NCBI RefSeq assembly: GCF_014217335.1
Contig: NZ_CP060092.1
Location: 4,495,501 to 4,559,500, forward strand
Direction of reading: 5' to 3'
Origin: Teredinibacter purpureus
GTDB taxonomy: Bacteria; Pseudomonadota; Gammaproteobacteria; Pseudomonadales; Cellvibrionaceae
Length of the DNA: 64,000 nucleotides
Shown here: piece by piece, positions 26,188-34,841 of the stretch
How positions within the stretch are numbered: the stretch's first letter is position 1
Layout: every line of letters starts with the position of its first letter
Notes under the pieces: model-generated
Told to the model about the DNA's origin: nothing
The model's input: the letters and a program-made list of their open reading frames with translations, nothing else
Database searches by the model: none
Made by a program: the position numbers and the translations under genes

Positions 26188-29070
26188 ATGCAAAGCACTG
26201 AAAACCAGATCCCTGCAACACCGCAAAGCTCTCCTGCGATCAGTACAAGTACTGCCGACACCGGCGTAAACTCAACTGCACCTGGGCAACTGCGCGTCAT
26301 AAAACGAAATGGGACTCTGGTGAGTTATACCGACGATAAAATTGCCATTGCTGTTACGAAGGCATTTCTCGCCGTTGAAGGTGGTACCGCCGCGGCGTCT
26401 AGCCGAATACATGAAACCGTCGCGAACCTCACCGCGCAAATTACGGCTACATTTAAGCGACGCATGCCCTCTGGGGGCACTATCCATATTGAAGAAATTC
26501 AAGATCAAGTCGAACTCACAATGATGCGTGCCGGCGAGCACAAGGTTGCGCGCGATTACGTGCTATACCGTGCAGAACGCGCCAAATTACGTGAATCGAA
26601 AGAAATTCTATCGCAGTCAAACATTAATTATCCCGCAATCAATATCACTCTCGCTGACGGCTCTAGTGCGCCGCTGGATGTATTGCGTATTCAAACCGTT
26701 GTCACTGAAGCCTGTGCAGGCCTTAAAGGTGTCGACTCAGAAGCGATTCTGAACGAAGCCATGCGTAACCTTTATGACGGAGTTTCACTCGACGACGTCA
26801 ATGTGTCATTGGTTATTTCAGCACGAACGCTCGTAGAAAAAGAACCCAATTACAGCCAAGCAACCGCCCGCTTGCTGCTCGATAAATTGCGTGCAGAAGC
26901 ACTCAATTTTTTGAACATAGCACCGCAAGCAACGCTCGCCGAAATGGCCGTATTTTACCCGCAAGCGCTGTCGGCCTACATTAAACGCGGGGTTGAACTT
27001 GAGCTACTCGCGCCAGGCTTACTCGATTACGATTTAGACTTACTTGGTAAAGCCCTTATCCCTGAACGCGATGCGCAGTTCACGTACCTTGGCCTTCAAA
27101 CGCTTTACGATCGCTATTTTATTCACAGCGACGACACCCGGATTGAGTTGCCACAAATATTCTTTATGCGTATTGCGATGGGCCTTGCTGAACGAGAAGA
27201 TGACAAAAACGCACGTGCGGTTGAGTTTTATCGCCTACTGTCCTCCTTTGATTATATGAGCTCCACACCAACGCTATTCAACGCAGGCACCTTACGCCCA
27301 CAACTTAGCTCCTGTTACCTCACTACCGTTCCCGATGACTTACATGGCATCTACGGTGCCGTTCAAGATAATGCCATGCTGTCGAAATGGGCAGGAGGTT
27401 TAGGCAACGACTGGACTCCCGTGCGAGCACTGGGATCATACATCAAAGGTACCAATGGAAAATCACAGGGTGTGGTGCCCTTTTTGAAAGTTGCCAACGA
27501 CACCGCTGTAGCCGTTAACCAAGGCGGTAAGCGCAAAGGTGCCGTCTGCGCTTACTTAGAAACATGGCATTTAGATATAGAAGAATTTCTCGACCTGCGT
27601 AAAAATACCGGTGACGATCGCCGCCGAACGCACGATATGAACACGGCTAATTGGGTGCCCGATCTATTCATGAAGCGTGTTTTCGAAGACAAAGACTGGA
27701 CACTGTTTACACCCTGTACCGTACCAGACCTACACGATTTATTTGGCCAGGCATTTGAAGAACGCTACAACCATTACGAGAAGGAAGCCGAAGCGGGCAA
27801 CATCAAACCTTTCAAAAAAGTGCGCGCCTTAGACTTGTGGCGAAAAATGCTCGGCATGCTATTCGAAACGGGACACCCGTGGATCACCTTTAAAGACCCT
27901 TGCAATATACGCAGCCCGCAGCAACATGCCGGCGTCGTTCACTCTTCCAACCTGTGTACCGAAATCACACTCAACACAAAAGCCAATGAAGAAATCGCGG
28001 TGTGTAACTTGGGTTCCATTAACGTTGCGCAACACATAGAAGACGGCCAATTAAACCAAGAAAAACTGCAACAATCCGTTAACACCGCCGTACGTATGCT
28101 AGACAATGTCATCGATATAAATTACTACTCGGTGGAATCTGCGCGCACCTCCAATATGCGCCATCGGCCCGTCGGTTTAGGCATAATGGGCTTTCAGGAT
28201 GCCCTCTACAAAATGCGCATTCCCTACAGTAGCGATGCCGCGGTGGAATTCGCCGATAGATCTATGGAAGCTGTAAGCTACTACGCCATTTCGGCCTCGA
28301 ATCAGCTCGCCCAAGAACGAGGCGCCTACTCAACATTTGACGGTTCCCTGTGGAGCCAAGGCATACTCCCTATCGATTCTATTGCGCTATTAGCGAAAAA
28401 CCGAGGCGAACAATTTATTGACCAAGATCGCTCGACAACCTTAGATTGGAACAGCTTGCGAGCAAAGGTTCAGAGCCAAGGCATGCGAAACTCCAATGTC
28501 ATGGCCATAGCGCCCACAGCGACCATTGCCAATATTACCGGCGTATCTCAATCTATTGAGCCTACCTACCAAAATCTTTACGTAAAATCGAACCTCTCTG
28601 GTGAATTTACCGTTGTAAACCCCTACCTTGTGCACGATTTAAAAGATCGTGGCCTTTGGGATTCCGTAATGGTTAACGATCTTAAATATTATGAAGGTTC
28701 TGTACAAAAAATTGATCGTATACCCGATGATTTAAAGCTTCTTTATGCCACAGCCTTTGAAGTTGAACCCCGCTGGATAGTGGACGCCGCTAGCCGTCGT
28801 CAAAAATGGATCGACCAGGCGCAAAGCCTTAACCTTTATATCGCCGGTGCAAACGGCAAAAAACTTGATATCACCTACCGAATGGCGTGGTTCAGGGGGT
28901 TAAAAACGACCTATTACTTGCGTGCACTCGCCGCCACTACAACTGAAAAATCCACCATCGATACCAACTCGCTTAACGCGGTGTCATCTGGTTCTGCAGA
29001 ACCAGCCGCAGCGGCAGCTGTACCGCAAGCTTGCTCGCTGGACGACCCTGACTGCGAAGCTTGCCAGTAA
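26188..29070 (+). CDS. nrdA: Class Ia ribonucleoside-diphosphate reductase, alpha subunit
   Basis: A 960-residue catalytic subunit that reduces ribonucleotides to deoxyribonucleotides. It is about 200 residues longer than E. coli NrdA because two ATP-cone-like domains precede the core (about 30-135, VIKRNGTLVSYTDDKIAIAV; and about 150-240), as in Pseudomonas NrdA. Active-site motifs include LSSCYLTTV, NLCTEITLNT and CNLGSINVA. The C-terminal redox cysteines are in DDPDCEACQ. The first ATP cone should give overall ATP/dATP control. A purine-rich aaaggaaag stretch lies 14 bp before the ATG. nrdB follows after 122 bp. Confidence 0.96.
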   Translation: MQSTENQIPATPQSSPAISTSTADTGVNSTAPGQLRVIKRNGTLVSYTDDKIAIAVTKAFLAVEGGTAAASSRIHETVANLTAQITATFKRRMPSGGTIHIEEIQDQVELTMMRAGEHKVARDYVLYRAERAKLRESKEILSQSNINYPAINITLADGSSAPLDVLRIQTVVTEACAGLKGVDSEAILNEAMRNLYDGVSLDDVNVSLVISARTLVEKEPNYSQATARLLLDKLRAEALNFLNIAPQATLAEMAVFYPQALSAYIKRGVELELLAPGLLDYDLDLLGKALIPERDAQFTYLGLQTLYDRYFIHSDDTRIELPQIFFMRIAMGLAEREDDKNARAVEFYRLLSSFDYMSSTPTLFNAGTLRPQLSSCYLTTVPDDLHGIYGAVQDNAMLSKWAGGLGNDWTPVRALGSYIKGTNGKSQGVVPFLKVANDTAVAVNQGGKRKGAVCAYLETWHLDIEEFLDLRKNTGDDRRRTHDMNTANWVPDLFMKRVFEDKDWTLFTPCTVPDLHDLFGQAFEERYNHYEKEAEAGNIKPFKKVRALDLWRKMLGMLFETGHPWITFKDPCNIRSPQQHAGVVHSSNLCTEITLNTKANEEIAVCNLGSINVAQHIEDGQLNQEKLQQSVNTAVRMLDNVIDINYYSVESARTSNMRHRPVGLGIMGFQDALYKMRIPYSSDAAVEFADRSMEAVSYYAISASNQLAQERGAYSTFDGSLWSQGILPIDSIALLAKNRGEQFIDQDRSTTLDWNSLRAKVQSQGMRNSNVMAIAPTATIANITGVSQSIEPTYQNLYVKSNLSGEFTVVNPYLVHDLKDRGLWDSVMVNDLKYYEGSVQKIDRIPDDLKLLYATAFEVEPRWIVDAASRRQKWIDQAQSLNLYIAGANGKKLDITYRMAWFRGLKTTYYLRALAATTTEKSTIDTNSLNAVSSGSAEPAAAAAVPQACSLDDPDCEACQ

Positions 29071-29107
29071 CGCAGAGACCCGAATGGACCATTGGGAATG
29101 TCTGACA

Positions 29108-29129
29108 GGCGGGGGCTATGACCCCCGCC
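29108..29129 (+). promoter_or_regulatory. GC-rich hairpin between nrdA and nrdB
   Basis: The stem ggcggggg/cccccgcc with a 6-nt loop has no T-run. It may stabilise or process the nrdAB transcript rather than end it. Confidence 0.55.
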
Positions 29130-29192
29130 GCAGACTCCTTCCAATCACGCACACCCTATTAAAAAATTAAACCATTAACGAGATCATTACAC

Positions 29193-30536
29193 ATGTTAAG
29201 TTGGGACGACTACACAGACGATACCGCACCACTCACACAAACACTTAACCAGTCTGCCCTCGACTCGTTACGTACTAGCGCTAGCGACATCACCCCCGAA
29301 CCATCCCCCCACAAGGACGTTGCACAAGAAACGGGCGCAGTAAACGAACCCTTGGCAACTTATAACGCCGAAAAAAATAACGCTCCTGTATCGGCGGCGC
29401 CCGAAGCACTCGCTACGGTACCAGCCACGTTTAAGCCAGAAGGCAACCCTGTAGAAAAAGCCCAACAGGCCATCGCCAACTTAGACCCTGCACCCGGTTT
29501 AGAAGAACTTGAAATGGGCGCTAATCGTATTGAAGTTGACGATAAGCGTATGATCAATTGCCGAGCAGATTTAAATCAACTTGTACCTTTTAAATATGAG
29601 TGGGCATGGCAAAAATATTTGGATGGCTGTGCAAACCATTGGATGCCTCAAGAAGTCAATATGACGGCCGACGTTGCCTTATGGAAAAGCCCTGAAGGAC
29701 TGACTGACGACGAACGCACCATTATTATGCGCTCGCTTGGTTACTTTTCAACGGCTGATTCGCTCGTTGCCAATAACCTCGTCCTCGCTATCTATCGTCA
29801 TATTACCAACCCAGAAGCTCGCCAATATTTATTGCGTCAAGCCTTTGAAGAGGCCATTCATACACATGCGTATCAATATTGTATTGAGTCACTCGGCATG
29901 GACGAAGGCGAAGTATTTAACATGTATCGCGAAGTACCCTCTGTAGCAAAAAAAGCAGCATGGAGTATTGCGCACACACAAGACATTGGCAAAGCTAGCT
30001 TTAACACGGGAACGCCAGAAACTGATCAAGAGTTATTGCGAAACCTCATTGGTTTTTATGTCATCACTGAAGGTATATTCTTTTACTGTGGCTTTACCCA
30101 AATACTCTCCATGGGGCGCCGCAACAAAATGACCGGTGTCGCTGAGCAGTTCCAATATATTTTGCGCGATGAATCCATGCACCTTAATTTTGGCATCGAT
30201 GTTATCAACCAAATTAAACTCGAAAACCCGCACCTTTGGACCGAGAGCTTCCAGCAGGAAGTTAACCAAATGGTGCTCGAAGGTACCGAGCTGGAAATAG
30301 CTTACGCTCGCGACACCATGCCTCGAGGCGTGCTAGGTATGAACGCCGCCACAATGGAAGAGTACCTGCACTTTATTGCCAATCGCCGATTAGCGCAGCT
30401 GGGCCTGCCAGAAGCCTATACCGGCGCGCAAAATCCATTCCCATGGATGAGTGAAATAATGGATTTACGCAAAGAGAAAAATTTTTTCGAAACGCGAGTA
30501 ATTGAATACCAAACAGGTGGTGCGCTGAACTGGTAA
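29193..30536 (+). CDS. nrdB: Class Ia ribonucleotide reductase, beta (radical) subunit
   Basis: A 447-residue di-iron subunit that makes the tyrosyl radical for NrdA. The core begins near residue 105 ([20 protein letters not shown]) and contains iron ligands in [20 protein letters not shown] and in [16 protein letters not shown]. The C-terminal tail that docks on NrdA is present ([17 protein letters not shown]). The first 100 or so residues are a low-complexity, acidic and Pro/Ala-rich extension not found in E. coli NrdB. Short acidic or ATP-cone-like extensions occur in some relatives, but I do not recognise an ATP cone here. Confidence 0.95.
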   Translation: MLSWDDYTDDTAPLTQTLNQSALDSLRTSASDITPEPSPHKDVAQETGAVNEPLATYNAEKNNAPVSAAPEALATVPATFKPEGNPVEKAQQAIANLDPAPGLEELEMGANRIEVDDKRMINCRADLNQLVPFKYEWAWQKYLDGCANHWMPQEVNMTADVALWKSPEGLTDDERTIIMRSLGYFSTADSLVANNLVLAIYRHITNPEARQYLLRQAFEEAIHTHAYQYCIESLGMDEGEVFNMYREVPSVAKKAAWSIAHTQDIGKASFNTGTPETDQELLRNLIGFYVITEGIFFYCGFTQILSMGRRNKMTGVAEQFQYILRDESMHLNFGIDVINQIKLENPHLWTESFQQEVNQMVLEGTELEIAYARDTMPRGVLGMNAATMEEYLHFIANRRLAQLGLPEAYTGAQNPFPWMSEIMDLRKEKNFFETRVIEYQTGGALNW

Positions 30537-30542
30537 TTGCGC

Positions 30543-30572
30543 TCTCGGCGCCCATTTAGATGGGCGCCGAGA
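30543..30572 (+). terminator. Hairpin after nrdB
   Basis: A perfect 12-bp stem (tctcggcgccca with tgggcgccgaga) and a 6-nt loop follow the nrdB stop by 6 bp. The T-run is lacking, so termination may be weak or Rho-dependent. Confidence 0.6.
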
Positions 30573-30648
30573 CGTTAAAAACCTCAAGACACAGAAAGCC
30601 CCTGCTCCAGCTTCACCCTTTTGCACTCTAACTCATAAGGTACCGGTC

Positions 30649-30861
30649 ATGGCCCGACGTTCTTATTGCAATGACAATAATAAAATTGATTCAACCTCAG
30701 ATGAACCGACTTCGGTCAAAGAGATAAATGCAGCAATCAGTGAACTTAATCATTCAATGTCAACGTTAAATCGTGCAATGCTGAAACTTCAGCAACACGT
30801 AACTCGACTGAACGCCGCCAACACCAACGATTCGATCTCTATCCCCAAAACATTGCATTAA
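30649..30861 (+). CDS. Small hypothetical coiled-coil protein
   Basis: A 70-residue protein with a heptad-like helical segment (VKEINAAISELNHSMSTLNR) that could form a coiled coil. An aagg stretch lies about 8 bp upstream of the ATG. It is followed by another small gene 12 bp later on the same strand, which suggests a two-gene unit. No family was recognised; it could be a lineage-specific protein. Confidence 0.5.
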   Translation: MARRSYCNDNNKIDSTSDEPTSVKEINAAISELNHSMSTLNRAMLKLQQHVTRLNAANTNDSISIPKTLH

Positions 30862-30873
30862 GGGGAGCACCCC

Positions 30874-31359
30874 ATGAGTTTTCAGCCACGAAGAATAATT
30901 GAACCACTCAATAACACAATGCAGGCAGCCATTGAGTTACGTGTCGGGCGAGCACACCCCCCTCAGGCCCCATCATCAACGTCGCAACACGAGATTCTCA
31001 CACAAAATAACACGCGTAGCCGAGCACACAAAAATTTCGTCAACACATTGCGCATATTAGGTGCAGACTTAACCGCAAAACACCCACAACTCTCTTCCCC
31101 ACCCAGCTGGTTGTTAAAGTCATGGGTAGATTTATACTTCATTCAGTTGGGTCACTCACCGCACCCGTTCGAATGCGCTTCGGTTCAGCACCTAACCCAT
31201 TTTTTTAGAAAAATAGTTTTTCTAGCGGCGCCGGCCTCAACGTCTTCGGTGGGTATTCATAACGCGAAGCTTGTTCCGCTGCACGCACCTTTTTCTCTAG
31301 CCAATGCCCACGCGTTTGCGTGTATAGCGCTAGATTACTTACATTCTATTCGTCATTAA
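30874..31359 (+). CDS. Hypothetical protein
   Basis: A 161-residue protein with no signal peptide and no recognised domain. A gggagcacccc stretch containing a Shine-Dalgarno-like ggggag precedes the ATG. It has a disordered Pro/Ser/Thr-rich part (about 28-50) and helical hydrophobic segments near the end (HAFACIALDYLHSI). It lies 12 bp after the small coiled-coil gene and may be expressed with it. Confidence 0.5.
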   Translation: MSFQPRRIIEPLNNTMQAAIELRVGRAHPPQAPSSTSQHEILTQNNTRSRAHKNFVNTLRILGADLTAKHPQLSSPPSWLLKSWVDLYFIQLGHSPHPFECASVQHLTHFFRKIVFLAAPASTSSVGIHNAKLVPLHAPFSLANAHAFACIALDYLHSIRH

Positions 31360-31485
31360 TCCAGTTTCTGTAGAACAACTGGGCCCACAACGAGGAACAA
31401 TTTTCCGTTGACACTCGTATCCGTCAGCAATTGTGCTCGCATATCCTATACTTGGGTCAAATCGTCGTAATAGCTCCTATCCCCC

Positions 31486-32391
31486 ATGACAAAAGTACTC
31501 GTCGTTGACGATGTTGAAGATAATATCGTATTGCTCACATTCGAACTTGAAGACGAAGGTTTTGAAGTCGTGTCTGCGAGCAGCGGGCGCGAATGCCTGG
31601 AGTTAGTACCCAAAACCGAGCCCGATATCATTCTGCTCGATATCCGTATGCCCGGCATTAGCGGCCTCGAAACCTTAGAACAATTAAAAGCCAACGAGCT
31701 TACCCGAGAAATACCGGTCATCATGGTGTCGGCGAATACATCAGACAATAGTATTGTGCGCGCGCTAGATCTCGGCGCCCATGATTTTGTCCCCAAGCCC
31801 ATTGAATACCCTGTACTGTCAGCCCGTATGCGCTCAGCCTTGCGCTTAGTGAATGCTCGCCGAGCCTTGGTAAAGGCAAACGAAGAGCTTGAACGCCTAG
31901 CCACACAAGACCCTCTAACCGATAGCTATAACCGACGACATTTCTTTACGTTATCTGAGGCGGAGTTTTCCAAGTCTTTGCGTTACGGACGACCGCTGTC
32001 GGTTTTAATGATTGATGTCGACCTCTTCAAAGCCATTAACGACACCTATGGCCATGCTGCTGGTGACCACGCCTTGCGCGTATTAACGGACTGCTGTAGA
32101 GAAGCAACCCGCGAATCCGATATTCTCGGGCGCTTGGGAGGTGAGGAATTTGCCCTCACCTGTCCCGATGCAGATCTCGAAGGCGCCTTCGCATTAGCAG
32201 AGCGCATTCGTCAAAATTGCGAACAACAAAAAATTTCTACCGAAGCGGGGGAAGCCTTTTCGATCACCCTCAGTATTGGGGTTACAACCATAGCGGAGAC
32301 CGACACACGGTTTGACAACACATTACAACGTGCCGACAACTTGTTATACCAAGCAAAGGCTCTTGGGCGAAATCGCTCTGTAGCCTGCTAG
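31486..32391 (+). CDS. Response regulator with GGDEF output (diguanylate cyclase)
   Basis: A 301-residue protein of PleD/WspR type. An N-terminal receiver domain (1-120) has the phosphoacceptor Asp52 in LLDIRMPG. A short linker leads to a GGDEF domain (about 140-300) with the active-site motif GGEEF in LGRLGGEEFAL. An RxxD inhibitory site (RESD) lies five residues before it, so product feedback is likely. It should make c-di-GMP when phosphorylated. No histidine kinase gene is adjacent. The CsrB-like RNA follows directly. Confidence 0.93.
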   Translation: MTKVLVVDDVEDNIVLLTFELEDEGFEVVSASSGRECLELVPKTEPDIILLDIRMPGISGLETLEQLKANELTREIPVIMVSANTSDNSIVRALDLGAHDFVPKPIEYPVLSARMRSALRLVNARRALVKANEELERLATQDPLTDSYNRRHFFTLSEAEFSKSLRYGRPLSVLMIDVDLFKAINDTYGHAAGDHALRVLTDCCREATRESDILGRLGGEEFALTCPDADLEGAFALAERIRQNCEQQKISTEAGEAFSITLSIGVTTIAETDTRFDNTLQRADNLLYQAKALGRNRSVAC

Positions 32392-32446
32392 CCACAAGGG
32401 TTTAAATAAAGTGCTACAGAGTCAATCGTCGCCTGCTCGCAACCAC

Positions 32447-32452
32447 TATAGT
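32447..32452 (+). promoter_or_regulatory. Possible -10 element of the CsrB-like RNA
   Basis: tatagt, with no good -35 at the right distance, as is common for activator-dependent promoters. An imperfect 18-bp palindrome (TGT-N12-ACA, 32379-32396) upstream could be a GacA-type site, but the match is weak. Confidence 0.35.
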
Positions 32453-32458
32453 CAATCT

Positions 32459-32840
32459 CCTACACGCACTAGCGAACCTTGCCACTATTGTTGGAAGGCC
32501 CAAATCAGCACAATACTCATCAACAAGGACGTACACAGGGAAGCGACAGGTGGCCAGGAACGGTCAAAGGAAGCGCACCAACCGCACTAACATGGATGTA
32601 TTCACGGATGTGCAAGTGGCCAGGACGGTCAACGGAAGCGCCTTATTCACAGGAAGTGAATAAGTAGGAAGTCAGGGACGGTCAGGGAAGACGTGTAAAA
32701 AACCGAGTGCTTCAGGAAGAAGACCGGTGGGGTAGTTAACGGGACTGGACTTGAATTTTCGACAGGAAGTCGACCATTTTAAATGGTTAATTACGCGGTC
32801 ACAACTTAGCAGCAATGCTCGAGTTGTGACCGCGTCTCTA
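32459..32840 (+). ncRNA. CsrB/RsmZ-family regulatory RNA candidate
   Basis: Seventeen GGA triplets lie between 32492 and 32766, many as AGGA or AGGGA. Several sit in hairpin loops: 32642-32664 (9-bp stem, loop AGGAA), 32710-32722 (loop AGGAA) and 32759-32773 (loop AGGAA), plus two GGCC-AGGA-GGUC hairpins near 32553 and 32618. This is the hallmark of RNAs that sequester CsrA/RsmA. A 13-bp perfect stem (32793-32805 with 32823-32835) near the end could be the terminator, although its T-run is poor. There is no convincing gene here. Both boundaries are estimates. Confidence 0.8.
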
Positions 32841-32911
32841 TTGGCGCATTTTTATTATGCCGCGCTCATTCCTTATCAATCGCGCCTAGGTGGCTCGAAG
32901 TCAATACAACA

Positions 32912-33460
32912 CTACAGTCTATCTAAAGCAATGCGCAGTAATCCCGCTACCGATAGCGCATCAGTTATCTCTCCAGATTTCACCATACCTATGGCTTGCG
33001 AAAGCGGCATTTTATGCACGGTAATATCTTCTGTATCTTCCAACTGCTGTTTACCCTCATATAACCCCTCAGCGATGTAAACTTTTGCGATCTCATCAGT
33101 GACCGAGTTGGACTGATGAAGCGTCAGCAATTCACGCCATTCGCGCGCGCGCAAGCCCGTTTCTTCTTCCAGTTCTCGCGCTGCCGCCTGCTGCATATCC
33201 TCACCATAAGGCGCGCCCCCCTCAGGAATTTCCCATGTGTAACAATCGAGTGCATAGCGGCTTTGGCGTACCAGCCAAGTATTGTCATGTTCATCAATAG
33301 GTATAACTCCCACCGCACGATTTTTAAAATGAACAACCCCATAAATACCGGGTGTCCCACTGGGCGTTAATACCTCTTCATGTGTAACTTTTATCCAAGG
33401 GTTTTCGTACACAGGCTCAACGCTAAGTTGCTGCCAACCGCCCTCTTTTTTAACCGTCAT
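32912..33460 (-). CDS. Nudix hydrolase, probably ADP-ribose pyrophosphatase type
   Basis: A 182-residue cytoplasmic hydrolase of nucleoside diphosphates linked to another group. The Nudix box is intact (GAPYGEDMQQAAARELEEET, about residues 84-103). The flanking sequences (VRQSRYALDCYTWEIPEGG and LHQSNSVTDEIAKVYIA) resemble the ADP-ribose/GDP-mannose pyrophosphatase group. The ATG at 33460 has an aagggg ribosome-binding stretch; a GTG at 33466 is also in frame. It lies 51 bp after the CvpA-like gene on the same strand. Confidence 0.88.
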   Translation of the reverse strand: MTVKKEGGWQQLSVEPVYENPWIKVTHEEVLTPSGTPGIYGVVHFKNRAVGVIPIDEHDNTWLVRQSRYALDCYTWEIPEGGAPYGEDMQQAAARELEEETGLRAREWRELLTLHQSNSVTDEIAKVYIAEGLYEGKQQLEDTEDITVHKMPLSQAIGMVKSGEITDALSVAGLLRIALDRL

Positions 33461-33511
33461 GAACACCCCTTTACATTATCAACGTCATATTTACCCTCGA
33501 GAAAATCTCGA

Positions 33512-34666
33512 TTAATAGCGGAGCCGCTGCGGCTCAACATCATCGGGAGGCGATTCCCCATAGTGTACGCGCCCTTCACTATCTTGCCATTTAAACAAAA
33601 CTGCCGGCGGCTCTACGGCCTTCTCTGTCGGAACAATGCTGGGCTGTTCAAAAGAAGGTAAGCCCGAAGAGTATGCGCGGCCATCTACACTCGTATCATT
33701 GTCAGTCTCCAACACTCGCCCCAATAAAACCTGTACTTTTGGATGCATTAACAGGGCCGGAATATTACGCGACTCTATCAGTGATTTAACATCGGAATCC
33801 GCCAAAATCGCTTTGATCTCAGGCTGCTCTCGCAAAGTATTCATACGACGCCACGCTTGGCTCAATCGACTAGCAAGATAAATATCGGCCATTTTCAACG
33901 TCGCCTTTTCATCGCGCCGGCGCACTTCTTCTAACGCCAGTTCGCGAAACGGAGCCATTTCTGGTTGGGTAATTAGTTGTTGAAAGTGCCCACTCTCAAC
34001 CAAGCCCTCAAGATTGCCCGTATGTAAATACCGCTGCACATCGCCATTAGTCACAAAAACCCGTAAAGCCTGCGATTGACCTAACGCCTCCAAACGCTGA
34101 ATAACGTGTTGAGGTGAACGCACAAAGCTCTCGAAAAGCCTCGCTTGAACAATATCCATACCTAACGCCTGAGCGCCCACAAGCGACGCTTCCGCCACGA
34201 ATACGCGTGCGGCTTTACTTACTGGGTCGCTCACATTGGATATATCCACCCTATTAACCTTTATCGAACCGGCAACCTCAGGCCGATTCAACACTAACGC
34301 TGTTTCCACTAACGATATCACCCACACAAAGATCAGGCCCGAAACAACACCTACCCCCATACCTAATACCGCACCAGGCCATACCCATTGCGCACGCAAC
34401 CATCGCGCAAATATCACGCTGGGTAACTCCGCTACCATGACATACACTAAAAGATAGACACCCAAAAAAGCGGCGCAGTAAGCCAGTAACGGGTGCCAGC
34501 CCCGCTCAGACAGCTCCGAACTAACGAAAGGCCCCCAGCTATAACAACTAAAATAGGCAGCCGCGAGGCCCACAAGAGATAACAGGGTTAATCCGAGCCC
34601 ACGTTTGTAACCTCGCCAAGCGTTATACGCAACCCATACGATAAAAAGAGGGGTAATCCATGACAT
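33512..34666 (-). CDS. CvpA-like membrane protein with DUF4124-like tail
   Basis: A 384-residue protein. The first 130 or so residues hold four hydrophobic segments in the CvpA pattern (WITPLFIVWVAYNAWRGYKR at the start). A long helical cytoplasmic or periplasmic region follows. The C-terminus (LFKWQDSEGRVHYGESPPDD) matches the small DUF4124 domain found in many envelope proteins. CvpA proteins are linked to colicin V export and envelope stress; the fused form is not characterised to my knowledge. It probably forms a unit with the Nudix gene. Confidence 0.75.
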   Translation of the reverse strand: MSWITPLFIVWVAYNAWRGYKRGLGLTLLSLVGLAAAYFSCYSWGPFVSSELSERGWHPLLAYCAAFLGVYLLVYVMVAELPSVIFARWLRAQWVWPGAVLGMGVGVVSGLIFVWVISLVETALVLNRPEVAGSIKVNRVDISNVSDPVSKAARVFVAEASLVGAQALGMDIVQARLFESFVRSPQHVIQRLEALGQSQALRVFVTNGDVQRYLHTGNLEGLVESGHFQQLITQPEMAPFRELALEEVRRRDEKATLKMADIYLASRLSQAWRRMNTLREQPEIKAILADSDVKSLIESRNIPALLMHPKVQVLLGRVLETDNDTSVDGRAYSSGLPSFEQPSIVPTEKAVEPPAVLFKWQDSEGRVHYGESPPDDVEPQRLRY

Positions 34667-34841
34667 AAGCGCTAAAATCTTAATGAGGGAACCTCAAATT
34701 TAATTAAAGGCTCCTTATGTGATTGAAAAGTTATTCGGCAATTGCTGATAGGGGTGCACAATTGCTATATTGCGCGCTTATCTCCCCACCCAAAAAACAT
34801 CAGATTTCAGTGCCTGATATCGATTGTACGGAATTCCTTTT

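Noticed and set aside
32479..32667. 62-codon plus-strand frame
   Set aside because: It lies inside the GGA-rich hairpin region, has no ribosome-binding site and is explained by the CsrB-like RNA.
34690..34841. Glycine riboswitch upstream of gcvP
   Set aside because: The expected tandem aptamer motifs are not visible in the short upstream region.
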